The notes below the pieces were generated by a model. The model saw nothing but the letters and a program-made list of their open reading frames with translations. It was not told where the DNA came from and did no database searches. A stretch of DNA of 45,758 nucleotides from contig JAJYWQ010000072.1 of NCBI GenBank assembly GCA_021791415.1, positions 1-45,758 of the forward strand, in the 5' to 3' direction. Source of the stretch: a bacterium (GTDB lineage Bacteria; Chloroflexota; Dormibacteria; Aeolococcales; Bog-877). Shown here piece after piece: positions 33,891 through 41,915 of the stretch (positions are counted from its first letter, which is position 1; each line of letters begins with the position of its first letter). Both the position numbers and the translations under genes were made by a program.

Positions 33891-34877
33891 ATGTCCTTTC
33901 CAGACGACCGCCCTCGCCGCCTTCGCCGCACCCCCGCCCTGCGCCGGCTGGTCCGTGAGACGCACCTCAGGGCTGACCAGCTGCTGCTTCCCTGCTTCGT
34001 CGCGGAGGGAGTCCCGGAACGGAGAGCGATCTCCACCATGCCGGGAGTTTTCCAGGAGACGGTGGACAGCCTCATGTCCCTGGCCACCGAGGCGGCCGGG
34101 CTGGGGCTGGCCGGGCTGGTCCTGTTCGGGGTTCCCGGGCGCAAGGATGATGTCGGGTCCTCCGCCTGGGACGACCAGGGCATCGTCCAGGTGGCGCTCC
34201 GGCGGCTGCGCTCCGAGTTCGGAGACCGGCTGTTGCTGGTGGCGGACGACTGCCTGGACGAATACACGGTCCACGGCCACTGCGGCGTCCTCGATGCCCG
34301 CGGAGATGTGGACAACGACCGCACCCTCGAGCTCTACCAGCGAATCGCCCTGAGCCAGGCGGCAGCCGGGGCGGACGTCATCGCCCCCTCGGGGATGATG
34401 GACGGCCAGGTCGGAGCGATCCGCGAGGCGTTGGACTCAGCAGGGCAGACCTCCGTGCTGATTCTGGCCTACGCCGCCAAGTTCGCCTCCTGCTTCTACG
34501 GCCCCTTCCGCGAAGCCGCAGACTGCGCACCCCAGTTCGGCGATCGGCGGGGCTACCAGATGGACCCCGCCAACCGCCGGGAGGCGATGCGGGAGCTGGA
34601 GTCGGATCTGCTCGAAGGGGCCGACATCCTCATGGTCAAGCCCGGCCTGAGCTACCTGGACCTGGTCCGCGAGGCCCGCGACCACTTCGACGCCCCGCTG
34701 GCTTGCTTCTCCGTCTCCGGGGAGTACGCCATGTTGCACGCGGCGGCCGCCACCGGTGCGCTGGATCTCCGCCAGGCGGTCATGGAGTCGCACCTGTCGA
34801 TGCGCCGGGCCGGCGCGGATGTGGTCCTGACCTACTTCGCTCGCGAGATAAGCCGCTGGCTCAGGGAGGACGGCTGA
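33891..34877 (+). CDS. hemB: Delta-aminolevulinate dehydratase (porphobilinogen synthase)
   Basis: The product is 328 residues. It condenses two 5-aminolevulinates to porphobilinogen. The two Schiff-base lysines are in YAAKFASCFYGP and MVKPGLSYLD. The metal loop reads DDCLDEYTVHGHCG: two of the three zinc cysteines remain and the middle one is Asp, an intermediate between zinc and magnesium types. ATG 33891 follows the hemD stop by one base. Its stop overlaps the cyclophilin ATG (TGATG). Confidence 0.95.
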   Translation: MSFPDDRPRRLRRTPALRRLVRETHLRADQLLLPCFVAEGVPERRAISTMPGVFQETVDSLMSLATEAAGLGLAGLVLFGVPGRKDDVGSSAWDDQGIVQVALRRLRSEFGDRLLLVADDCLDEYTVHGHCGVLDARGDVDNDRTLELYQRIALSQAAAGADVIAPSGMMDGQVGAIREALDSAGQTSVLILAYAAKFASCFYGPFREAADCAPQFGDRRGYQMDPANRREAMRELESDLLEGADILMVKPGLSYLDLVREARDHFDAPLACFSVSGEYAMLHAAAATGALDLRQAVMESHLSMRRAGADVVLTYFAREISRWLREDG

Positions 34878-35563
34878 TGCCGCCCCGGCTCCACCGTCCC
34901 GTGGCCCTGGCAATGGCCGCTGTGGTGGTGGTGGCCCTGGGCGTGGCCGCCTTCTTCGTCAATGTCGGAGCCCACAGGGAGGTCACCCCAGTGTCCCCAG
35001 CAGATTGTCAGCACGCCCAGTTCGGTCCTCCGCTGGATCCCCTTGGCCAGCCCGCGAACCTGCGCCACTACCCCGCCGCTCCTCCGATGACCATCGATGT
35101 CCACCGGCTCTACGAGGCCACGATCACGGTCCCCGAGGGGGAGATCGTCGTCTGCCTGGTCCCCAGCTGGGCGCCGGTCACCGTGAATGTGTTCGTGACC
35201 CTGGCGCGCAACCACTTCTTCGACGGGCTCAAGTGGGCCCGGGACCCGCGCACGGCGCCCGGCGGTCCGGTGATCCAGGGTGGCAGCCCCCACGACAACC
35301 TCACAGGCGGGCCGGGGTTCCAGTTCCGCAGCGAGCCCGTCAACTCCCCCCTCTACAGCAAGGGCGCCTACCTGCCCGGGGCCGTGGCCATGGCCAACGC
35401 GGGAGCCAACACCAACGGGAGCCAGTTCTTCATCACCCTTTCGCCCTTCACCCTTCCCCCCGATTACAACCTCTTTGGGGAGGTGGTCTCCGGCCTCAAG
35501 GTTGCCCAGCGGGTCCACCGGGGCGATCCGATGCAGATCACCGTCCGGGAGCAGCTTCCCTGA
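34877..35563 (+). CDS. Membrane-anchored cyclophilin-type peptidyl-prolyl isomerase
   Basis: The product is 228 residues. An N-terminal anchor (ALAMAAVVVVALGVAAFFV) precedes the cyclophilin domain: FVTLARNHFFDGLKWARD, GGPVIQGGSPHDN, GAVAMANAGANTNGSQFFITL and LFGEVVSGLKVAQRV. The catalytic Arg region (usually F-x-R) is not obvious, while the Gln-Phe-Phe-Ile core is kept. It is an extracytoplasmic foldase by topology. Its place inside the heme operon, with overlapping ends, is unusual; a link to heme-protein folding is possible but only inferred. Confidence 0.88.
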   Translation: MPPRLHRPVALAMAAVVVVALGVAAFFVNVGAHREVTPVSPADCQHAQFGPPLDPLGQPANLRHYPAAPPMTIDVHRLYEATITVPEGEIVVCLVPSWAPVTVNVFVTLARNHFFDGLKWARDPRTAPGGPVIQGGSPHDNLTGGPGFQFRSEPVNSPLYSKGAYLPGAVAMANAGANTNGSQFFITLSPFTLPPDYNLFGEVVSGLKVAQRVHRGDPMQITVREQLP

Positions 35564-35580
35564 GCGCAGAGGGGTTCCGG

Positions 35581-36861
35581 CTGTCCCGCTCCATCCAGGC
35601 CATGGAGCGGGCCCAGCGGGTGATGCCCGGGGGGGTGAACAGTCCGGTGCGCTCGTTCCGCGGGGTCGGGGGTGCCCCTCCCTTCTTCGCCTCGGCGAGT
35701 GGCCCCTACCTGGTGGATCTGGACGGGAATCGCTATCTGGACATGGTCCTGGCCTACGGGCCCCTCATCCTCGGCCACCTCCATCGGGCGGTCGTGGAGG
35801 CGCTCCAGGGCCAGCTCACCCGGGCGGAGGCGTTGGGCGGGCCATCCGAGCTCGAGGTGGAGCTCGCCGAGGAGGTTGCCCGGCGCATGCCGGCGGTGGA
35901 GATGCTCCGCCTCACCAGCAGCGGCACCGAGGCGGCGATGGGAGCCGTGCGCCTGGCTCGGGCGGCGACTCGCCGTGACCTGATTCTGAAGTTCGACGGC
36001 TGCTACCACGGCCACGCCGACTCACTGCTCGCCGCCGCGGGGTCAGGTGTGGCCACACTGGCCATCCCCGGCTCCCCTGGGGTGCCGGCGGGAACGGTGG
36101 CCGACACCCTGGTGGCCCCCTTCAACGACCTGGAAGCTGTGGCCGAGCTCTTCTCCAGAGAGGGGGAGCGGGTGGCGGGGGTGATCGTCGAGCCGGTGGC
36201 CGGCAACATGGGGGTGGTACCTCCTGAGCCGGGGTTCCTGGAGGGACTGCGCGAGCTCACCAGTGGCCACGGATCCCTGCTCATACTCGACGAGGTCATG
36301 ACCGGCTTCCGGGTGGCCCTCGGCGGGGCCCAGGAGCGCTACGGAGTATCCCCTGACCTCACCTGTCTCGGCAAGGTGATTGGGGGGGGCCTCCCGGTGG
36401 GGGCCTTTGGCGGCCGAGCCGACCTCATGGGCCAGCTGGCACCGGCAGGTCCCGTCTACCAAGCCGGGACCCTGAGCGGCAACCCCTTGGCCGTGACGGC
36501 GGGGTTGGCCACCCTGCGCCAGCTGGACTCTCAGCTTCCCTACCAGCGCCTGGAGGAGATGGGCGCCCGCCTGGAGGAGGGAATGTCGGCCGCGGCCCGG
36601 AAGCTGGGCGTGCCTCTGCGGGTGAACCGGGTGGGGTCGATGCTCACCTTCTTCTTCTCGGAGGGGCCGGTCCGAGACTACGCCTGTGCCCGTGCCAGCG
36701 ACCTGGCCCGCTTCTCCGCTGTTCACCGGGGCCTTCTGGAGCGGGGTGTGTTCTGGCCGCCCTCGCAGTTCGAGGCTGGCTTCCTCTCCCTGGCCCACAC
36801 CGATCAGGACCTGGATCGTCTCCTGGAGGCGTTCTCGGCGGCCCTCTCGGCAGCGGTCTGA
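35581..36861 (+). CDS. hemL: Glutamate-1-semialdehyde 2,1-aminomutase
   Basis: The product is 426 residues. HemL turns glutamate-1-semialdehyde into 5-aminolevulinate using PLP. Marks are PGGVNSPVRSFRGVGG, TSSGTEAAMGAVRLARA, KFDGCYHGHADSLL, LILDEVMTGFR and the PLP lysine in CLGKVIGGGLPVGAFGG. The start is most likely CTG 35581: it gives LSRSIQAMERAQRVMPGG, the same length as the E. coli N-terminus, and AGAGGGG (35568-35574) lies 6 bases upstream. ATG 35602 would drop seven conserved residues. Closes the hem operon. Confidence 0.92.
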   Translation: MSRSIQAMERAQRVMPGGVNSPVRSFRGVGGAPPFFASASGPYLVDLDGNRYLDMVLAYGPLILGHLHRAVVEALQGQLTRAEALGGPSELEVELAEEVARRMPAVEMLRLTSSGTEAAMGAVRLARAATRRDLILKFDGCYHGHADSLLAAAGSGVATLAIPGSPGVPAGTVADTLVAPFNDLEAVAELFSREGERVAGVIVEPVAGNMGVVPPEPGFLEGLRELTSGHGSLLILDEVMTGFRVALGGAQERYGVSPDLTCLGKVIGGGLPVGAFGGRADLMGQLAPAGPVYQAGTLSGNPLAVTAGLATLRQLDSQLPYQRLEEMGARLEEGMSAAARKLGVPLRVNRVGSMLTFFFSEGPVRDYACARASDLARFSAVHRGLLERGVFWPPSQFEAGFLSLAHTDQDLDRLLEAFSAALSAAV

Positions 36862-36899
36862 CCCGGGCCCGCCCGGAGGGGGCCAATTTCGGCCGGTGC

Positions 36900-36905
36900 T
36901 ATACT
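36900..36905 (+). promoter_or_regulatory. -10 TATACT upstream of tatA
   Basis: TATACT lies 42 bases before TTG 36948 of tatA. AGGAG at 36934-36938 is the ribosome binding site. Confidence 0.45.
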
Positions 36906-36947
36906 CCGGGCGCCGTCGCCGGAGTTCCCTGATAGGAGCTAGTCGAG

Positions 36948-37190
36948 TTGGGAGACCACTGGCCGCTGATCCTGCTGGTGCTGTTGGTGGCGCTGGTCAT
37001 CTTCGGCCCCAAGCGGCTGCCCGAGTTGGGTCAGTCCCTAGGCCGGGCCATCAACGAGTTCCGCCATGCCTCCCAGTCGGCCCTGGGGGATCCTGCCGCG
37101 AGCCCGCCCCAGTCTGGCTCCCAGGACGGTCCGTCCAGCCCCCCTCCTGCGGTGGGAGCGGCTCCGGGGCCCACCGACCGGGCCAACTGA
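36948..37190 (+). CDS. tatA: Sec-independent translocase subunit TatA
   Basis: The product is 80 residues. The N-terminal membrane helix (WPLILLVLLVALVIFGPKRLP), the FGP hinge, and the amphipathic helix PELGQSLGRAINEFRHASQ are diagnostic of TatA/E; the tail is disordered and proline-rich. TatA oligomers form the passage for folded proteins in the Tat system. TTG 36948 is the only start near the conserved helix. tatC follows 14 bases after its stop. Confidence 0.93.
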   Translation: MGDHWPLILLVLLVALVIFGPKRLPELGQSLGRAINEFRHASQSALGDPAASPPQSGSQDGPSSPPPAVGAAPGPTDRAN

Positions 37191-37204
37191 GCGAGTCCTA
37201 GCTG

Positions 37205-37996
37205 GTGGCGGCGCGCCGGCTGAGCGGCTGGCGCGGCGGGCCGGCGCTCGGGGGACCGATTCCGGACGATAGCCGGCAGCTCACCCTGGTGGAGCACCTG
37301 GAGGAGCTGCGCCGCGCCATCATCGTCTCCCTGATCGCCTGGGGGCTGGCGACCGCGCTGGCCTTCACCTTCAACCAGCCGCTGATCGCCATCCTGGAGC
37401 GCCCCCTCCACCTGGCCCTGCTGCGCACCCACTCCCCGTTCGGCCAGAAGGTGGTCGTCACCAGCCCCATCCAGGGGCTCGCCATCCCCTTCGAGGTGGC
37501 GGCGGTGGCGGGGGTGATCCTGGCGCTCCCTGTCATCGTCTGGCAGCTCTGGCGGTTCATTGCCCCCGGGCTACGAGAGCGGGAGAGGCAGCTGGCCTTC
37601 CCCTTCGTGTTCGGGACCCTGGTCTTCTTCGCCTTGGGGGCGGTGTTCGCCTACTTCGTGCTTCCCATAGGCCTCTCGTTCCTGGCCACCTTCCTGGGCG
37701 GGAACGCCATCTATCTTCCCGACCTCTCCGCCTATCTCTCCTTCCTCTCCCTGGTGGTGCTGGTCTTCGGGGTCACCTTCGAGCTGCCCGTCGCCCTCAG
37801 CCTGCTCGCCGCCGTGGGCCTTCTGAGCAGCCGGCGCCTCTCCCACTGGAGGAAGGCGGCCTACTTCGCAATCATCCTGGCGGCGCTGGTGATCACCCCA
37901 GGCGCCGACCCCTTCACCCCGACCTTCCTCTCGGTCGCCCTGATCCTCCTCTACGAGGGGAGCATCCTCTTCATCCGCGGGTTCCTGCACCGCTGA
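37205..37996 (+). CDS. tatC: Sec-independent translocase subunit TatC
   Basis: The product is 263 residues with six membrane helices. TatC binds twin-arginine signal peptides. The N-terminal LTLVEHLEELRRAII, the loop FEVAAVAGVILALPVIVWQLWRFI, and FGVTFELPVALSLLA are family marks. GTG 37205 is used; a long 25-residue cytoplasmic extension precedes the canonical HLEELR. No separate tatB is seen, so TatA probably serves both roles. Its stop overlaps rph (TGATG). Confidence 0.94.
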   Translation: MAARRLSGWRGGPALGGPIPDDSRQLTLVEHLEELRRAIIVSLIAWGLATALAFTFNQPLIAILERPLHLALLRTHSPFGQKVVVTSPIQGLAIPFEVAAVAGVILALPVIVWQLWRFIAPGLRERERQLAFPFVFGTLVFFALGAVFAYFVLPIGLSFLATFLGGNAIYLPDLSAYLSFLSLVVLVFGVTFELPVALSLLAAVGLLSSRRLSHWRKAAYFAIILAALVITPGADPFTPTFLSVALILLYEGSILFIRGFLHR

Positions 37997-38712
37997 TGGC
38001 CCGCCACGACGGCCGCCTCCCCGACCAGCTCCGGCCGCTTACCATCCAGACCGCTCTCGGGGGGTGGGCGGAGGGTGAGGCGCTCATCACCCTCGGCTCG
38101 ACGCGGGTGCTCTGCTCAGCCACCCTCGAGGAACGCGTCCCGCCCCATCGCCGGGGGACCAGGTCAGGCTGGGTGACGGCGGAGTACGCCATGCTGCCCC
38201 GGGCCACCCGTGAACGCACACCCAGGGAGCGCAACCGGGTGGACGGCCGCTCGCAGGAGATCCAGCGCCTGGTGGCGCGCAGCCTCCGCGCCGCGGTGGA
38301 CCTGAGACTGCTCGGGGAGAGGACTGTGATCGTGGACTGCGACGTCCTCCAGGCCGATGGCGGCACCCGCACCGCCGCCATCTCCGCTGGCTGGGTGGCG
38401 CTCCTCCTGGCCTGCCGTCGCCTGAGGGCTGCGGGCATGGTGGCCCAGGATCCCGTCCGGCGCCAGGTGGCAGCGGTGAGCGTGGGGGTGGTCGACGGGG
38501 AGCCGGTCCTGGACCTGGACTACCGAGAGGACAGCCGGGCGGACACGGACATGAACCTGGTCATGACCTCCGACCTTCAGCTCGTCGAGGTTCAGGGAAC
38601 CGCCGAGGGTGCCGCCCTCGATCCCGGACTGCTGCCTCGGCTGCTGGCCCTGGGGCAGGTGGGGGTGGGGGCGATCCTGGCGGCGCAGCGGGATGCCGCC
38701 GGGGAAGGTTGA
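37996..38712 (+). CDS. rph: Ribonuclease PH
   Basis: The product is 238 residues. A phosphate-dependent 3'-5' exoribonuclease that trims tRNA 3' ends. Features: SGWVTAEYAMLPRATRERTPRE, GRSQEIQRLVARSLRAAVDL, IVDCDVLQADGGTRTAAI and MNLVMTSDLQLVEVQGTAEG. ATG overlaps the tatC stop. The adjacent rdgB is the usual partner of rph, and a tRNA-Pro gene lies just downstream of the pair. Confidence 0.95.
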   Translation: MARHDGRLPDQLRPLTIQTALGGWAEGEALITLGSTRVLCSATLEERVPPHRRGTRSGWVTAEYAMLPRATRERTPRERNRVDGRSQEIQRLVARSLRAAVDLRLLGERTVIVDCDVLQADGGTRTAAISAGWVALLLACRRLRAAGMVAQDPVRRQVAAVSVGVVDGEPVLDLDYREDSRADTDMNLVMTSDLQLVEVQGTAEGAALDPGLLPRLLALGQVGVGAILAAQRDAAGEG

Positions 38713-38713
38713 G

Positions 38714-39334
38714 GTGAAGCTGGCGAACTTGGTGGTGGCCAGCCGCAACCCCGGCAAGGTGGAAGAGTTCCGCCGTCTCCTCGAGCCCGTTGGCTGGCGG
38801 CTGCTCTCCCTGGACGAGGCACCCGAGGGGAGCTCGACGAGCTGGAACGAGGATGAGGGGACCTACCTGGGCAATGCGCTGGTGAAGGCGGTGGCCGCCG
38901 CCACCTCCACCAGGCTGCCTGCGCTCGGCGACGACAGCGGCGTTGAGGTCTCGGCTCTGGGGGGCTGGCCGGGGCTGCGCACCGCGCGCTGGCTGGGGGA
39001 GGGCGCCACCGCGGACCAGCTGCGCGAGGGGCTGCAGCGACGGGTGGCCGAACTCCCTGAGGACGAGCGGCAGGCGACCTTCGTGTGCGCCCTGGCGCTG
39101 GCGGTCCCGGCGGCCGACGGAGCCCTGCGGACCTTGACGGCCGAGGCCAGGGTGGAGGGGTCACTTCTCCCTGTCCCGCGGGGCCGGGCCGGCTTCGGCT
39201 ACGACCCCATCTTCGTCCCGGCAGGCGAGACCCGGACCATGGCGGAGCTGAACCCGGAGGAGAAGGACTTCCACAGCCATCGGGGGCGGGCGGTCCGGCA
39301 GCTGCTCCAGGCCCTGGAAGCCGCCGCTCCCTGA
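38714..39334 (+). CDS. rdgB: Non-canonical purine NTP pyrophosphatase (RdgB/HAM1)
   Basis: The product is 206 residues. It hydrolyses ITP, dITP and XTP to prevent misincorporation. The pattern LVVASRNPGKVEEFRRLL at the start, ALGDDSGVEVSALGGWPGLRTARW in the middle, and GRAGFGYDPIFVP, MAELNPEEKDFHSHRGRA near the end are diagnostic. GTG 38714 follows the GGGGAAGG ribosome binding site; ATG 38693 would overlap rph by 20 bases. Confidence 0.94.
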   Translation: MKLANLVVASRNPGKVEEFRRLLEPVGWRLLSLDEAPEGSSTSWNEDEGTYLGNALVKAVAAATSTRLPALGDDSGVEVSALGGWPGLRTARWLGEGATADQLREGLQRRVAELPEDERQATFVCALALAVPAADGALRTLTAEARVEGSLLPVPRGRAGFGYDPIFVPAGETRTMAELNPEEKDFHSHRGRAVRQLLQALEAAAP

Positions 39335-39358
39335 GGGGCGTCTCCGGTCGGGCGCCGG

Positions 39359-39364
39359 TATGAT
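39359..39364 (+). promoter_or_regulatory. -10 TATGAT of the tRNA-Pro gene
   Basis: TATGAT is 8 bases before the first base of the tRNA at 39373, so the precursor 5' leader would be very short. Confidence 0.5.
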
Positions 39365-39372
39365 CTCGCCTG

Positions 39373-39447
39373 CGGGGCGTGGCCCAGTGGTAGGGTGCCT
39401 GCTTTGGGAGCAGGAGATCGGCGGTTCGAGTCCGCCCGCCCCGACCA
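39373..39447 (+). tRNA. tRNA-Pro (anticodon TGG)
   Basis: A full cloverleaf: acceptor CGGGGCG with CGCCCCG, D arm GCCC with GGGT, anticodon stem CCTGC with GCAGG and loop TTTGGGA (anticodon TGG at 39405-39407), T arm GGCGG-TTCGAGT-CCGCC, discriminator A, and a genome-encoded CCA at 39445-39447. The variable region is AGATC. Confidence 0.95.
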
Positions 39448-39485
39448 CCGCCTGGCTTGGCGGTCCGGGAGCGTTGCGGTAGCTC

Positions 39486-40319
39486 TCAGCGGAGCCCGGC
39501 GAAGAGGTCTGACTCCGGCAGGCCGGCCCCGGTCCGGTCCTGGGCCCGGACGAAGTACTCGCGGGAGAGGAACTCTCGCACCAGCTCGGCAGGGAACCGC
39601 AGCAAAAAGCCGTTGTCGGCCTGGCTGGCGTGTGCCCTCAGCGCGGCCAGCTTGGCATCGACCTGACCTGACACATCGACCACGGTGGTCAGCAGGGCGT
39701 CGTCGACTCCGAAGGGCGGCGCCTCGGGGTCCAGGGCGTCCTGGAAAGCCTCCATGCTCACTCCCATCTCGCGCATTCGACGGGCCGCCGCCGCCACCGC
39801 CGAGCGGGGGATGGCTGTGTGGTAGACCTTCTCCGGGATGCCGGTGGCGGCGGCGGCCGCCACGGCCAGCTGGTGTGTTCGGATGTGGTCGGGGTGCCCG
39901 TATCCACCTGACTCGTCGTAGGTGACCAGCACCTGGGGACGCTCCTCCCGGATCAGCGCCGCCAGCCGTTCGACCTCCTCCTCCAGGGGTGCTCCGGTCA
40001 GCGACCCGGGACGGCCGTTCTGGGCCCAACCCTCCATCCCTGAGTCCAGGTAGCCCAGCATCTCCAGCCGGGATACCTGGAGGATGCGGCACGACTCCAG
40101 CAGCTCCTCACGCCGGATCGCTCGCACCTGGAGCTCGTCGTGGCCCGGGGCGTCGGGCTTGACGCCGGCCGGGGCGTCGCCCAGCTCCCCATTGGTGCAG
40201 GTGACCAATACCGTGCGCAATCCCTCTTGGGCGTATCGGAGCAGGACCCCTCCGGTGGAGAGAACCTCGTCGTCCGGGTGCGCGTGGACCGCCATCAGGG
40301 TGAGTTGCCGCTCGGTCAT
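39486..40319 (-). CDS. LmbE-like N-acetylglucosaminyl deacetylase (MshB/PIG-L family)
   Basis: The product is 277 residues. The zinc and catalytic motif AHPDDE (residues 13-18), TCTNGELGD, and YGHPDHIRTHQL with the third metal ligand set are characteristic of the PIG-L/MshB/Mca group. These enzymes deacetylate GlcNAc conjugates (MshB in mycothiol synthesis) or cleave mycothiol adducts (Mca). No other mycothiol gene is visible here, so the substrate is open. ATG 40319 is the only reasonable start. It lies between the tRNA-Pro gene and the exporter. Confidence 0.83.
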   Translation of the reverse strand: MTERQLTLMAVHAHPDDEVLSTGGVLLRYAQEGLRTVLVTCTNGELGDAPAGVKPDAPGHDELQVRAIRREELLESCRILQVSRLEMLGYLDSGMEGWAQNGRPGSLTGAPLEEEVERLAALIREERPQVLVTYDESGGYGHPDHIRTHQLAVAAAAATGIPEKVYHTAIPRSAVAAAARRMREMGVSMEAFQDALDPEAPPFGVDDALLTTVVDVSGQVDAKLAALRAHASQADNGFLLRFPAELVREFLSREYFVRAQDRTGAGLPESDLFAGLR

Positions 40320-40375
40320 GGTCCTCAGTTTGCCGGGTGAGGACCGGGAAGCGCCGGAGGGAGAGAGGTCCAGGG

Positions 40376-41371
40376 TCAGGCGTGGCGCCAGCGCAGCCGA
40401 GTCCCCACCCGTTCGGCGATGGCCTCGAGCAGCGCTCGGGGCGCGTTCCCCTGGGCCGTGACCCCCAGCAGCAGCAGACCGAGACCGCCGGCAGCGGCGA
40501 CTCCCAGCTGCTGCTCGCCGGATAGGGCCGCCGCCACGAGCGCGAAGGCGGGCTCGGTCGCCATGATCACCGCGGCCGCCTCCGTCGTCAGGTGCTTCTG
40601 AGCGGCTGCCTGGACCGCAAACCCGAAGGCTGAAGCGCCCAGGGCGGAGAAGAGCACCGCGGCTGCGACTCCCGCGGAGGGAGCGGGCAGCCCGCCGGCC
40701 AGCGGCAGGGCGGGCAGCAGCATCACCGCCACCAGCAGCAGCTGGGCACCGCCGAGCGCCGTCGCCGAAAGGGTCTCCCCCAGCTTTCCCACGAGCACCA
40801 CCTGGAGGGCGAAGGCGGCCGCGGAGACAATCTCCAGGCCGACCCCGAGGATGGCGTCACCGGTCCCGGCCCCGCTGGCCGGGGCCGCGTGGCAGATCAG
40901 GATGGTGCCCCCTATGGCCAGCACCGAGCTCGCCACCACTCGCCTGTCCGGGGCCCGGCCGGTCATGGCCCACTCCCAGGCCGGGGCCAGCACCACCACC
41001 AGGCTGGTCAGGGTGGCGGCCACGCCAGCCGGCGCCCCCAGGGCGAGCCCCAGGGTTTGGGTGACGTAGCCGACGGTGAGTGCCGTCCCCACACCGAGCA
41101 GGCTGCGCCGGGGAACCAGCGCCCAGCGGGGCCGGCTGCTGGGCCGAAGGTAGGCAACCACCATCAACGCCAATCCACCGAGGAGCATGCGCAGGAAGAG
41201 GAAGCCCACCACCGGGTAGGCGCCCACCGCGGCGCGCACCACCACAAAGCTGGCTCCCCACAGCGCGACCACCAGCAGCAGGGCGGCGGCGGCCGCCTGC
41301 GCACGGCTCGGGCGAGCGACGGCCATCCTTCGATGGCCAAAGCTCACTCCCCAAATCTGATTCAATTGCAT
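40376..41371 (-). CDS. DMT-superfamily (EamA) transporter
   Basis: The product is 331 residues with ten membrane helices in two EamA repeats. The first repeat starts LLLVVALWGASFVVVRAAVG, and the second is built around VSAAAFALQVVLVGKLGE with a TEPAFALVAAALSG motif near the end. Such proteins usually export amino acids or other metabolites. ATG 41371 is preferred to ATG 41326 because TAGGTT lies 6 bases upstream on the minus strand. Divergent from an Lrp-type regulator, so amino acid-responsive export is likely (inference). Confidence 0.85.
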   Translation of the reverse strand: MQLNQIWGVSFGHRRMAVARPSRAQAAAAALLLVVALWGASFVVVRAAVGAYPVVGFLFLRMLLGGLALMVVAYLRPSSRPRWALVPRRSLLGVGTALTVGYVTQTLGLALGAPAGVAATLTSLVVVLAPAWEWAMTGRAPDRRVVASSVLAIGGTILICHAAPASGAGTGDAILGVGLEIVSAAAFALQVVLVGKLGETLSATALGGAQLLLVAVMLLPALPLAGGLPAPSAGVAAAVLFSALGASAFGFAVQAAAQKHLTTEAAAVIMATEPAFALVAAALSGEQQLGVAAAGGLGLLLLGVTAQGNAPRALLEAIAERVGTRLRWRHA

Positions 41372-41377
41372 GACCAG

Positions 41378-41383
41378 AACCTA
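41378..41383 (-). promoter_or_regulatory. -10 TAGGTT of leaderless DMT exporter gene
   Basis: On the minus strand TAGGTT, 6 bases, then ATG 41371. The 36-bp divergent region also holds GAGGAGG (41392-41398), the ribosome binding site of the Lrp gene, and an AT-rich patch that could be the Lrp operator. Confidence 0.5.
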
Positions 41384-41407
41384 CCCAAACTGAGGAGGTC
41401 TCCGCAA

Positions 41408-41911
41408 ATGGAGCGAAGAAACTTCGAAAGAGTGGCATTCGCCTCTGACCTGGACGAAAGCGATTCGAAGATCTTGCGCGCACTCCAGGCCAATGCCAGG
41501 ACCACCCTCGCCGAGGTGGGGCGCTCGGCGGGACTGGCTCCCTCATCGGTCCACGAGCGGCTCCGGCGGCTTCAGCGCGATGGGGTGATCAGGGGGTGGA
41601 CCTTGGATTTGGACCCGGTGGCGCTCGGCCGGCCGGTGACCGCCTTCGTGGGGGTGGAGGCGGATGTGACCGGGGGGACACTGGCCGGCCGGCTGCGGCA
41701 GCGCCGCGAGATCGACGAGTGCCACGACATCGCCGGGGACCTGTCCTTCTTCCTCAAGGTGCGTACCCAGGACACCGAGGGCCTGCTGGACCTGGTCGAC
41801 TGGATCCGGGAGCTTCCGGGCGTGCGTCAGACCAGGACCACTGTGGTTCTCAAGACCGAGTTTGAGCGTCAGGTCTGGCTGGGACCGGCACCGGCACCGG
41901 CACAGAGGTAG
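41408..41911 (+). CDS. Lrp/AsnC-family transcriptional regulator
   Basis: The product is 167 residues. The N-terminal winged helix-turn-helix is DLDESDSKILRALQANA, LAEVGRSAGLAPSSVHERLRRLQ; the C-terminal ligand/oligomer domain shows VTAFVGVEADVTG, DECHDIAGDLSFFLKVRTQD and LLDLVDWIRELPGV. Lrp-type regulators bind amino acids and often control the divergent exporter, here the DMT gene. GAGGAGG 9 bases before ATG 41408 fixes the start. The C-terminus ends in a short PAPAPAQR tail. Confidence 0.9.
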   Translation: MERRNFERVAFASDLDESDSKILRALQANARTTLAEVGRSAGLAPSSVHERLRRLQRDGVIRGWTLDLDPVALGRPVTAFVGVEADVTGGTLAGRLRQRREIDECHDIAGDLSFFLKVRTQDTEGLLDLVDWIRELPGVRQTRTTVVLKTEFERQVWLGPAPAPAQR

Positions 41912-41915
41912 CTGC

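Noticed and set aside
35005-35580. hemL extended upstream through the cyclophilin gene
   Set aside because: The upstream part is an alternative frame of the cyclophilin coding sequence; the HemL N-terminus matches from residue LSRS onward.
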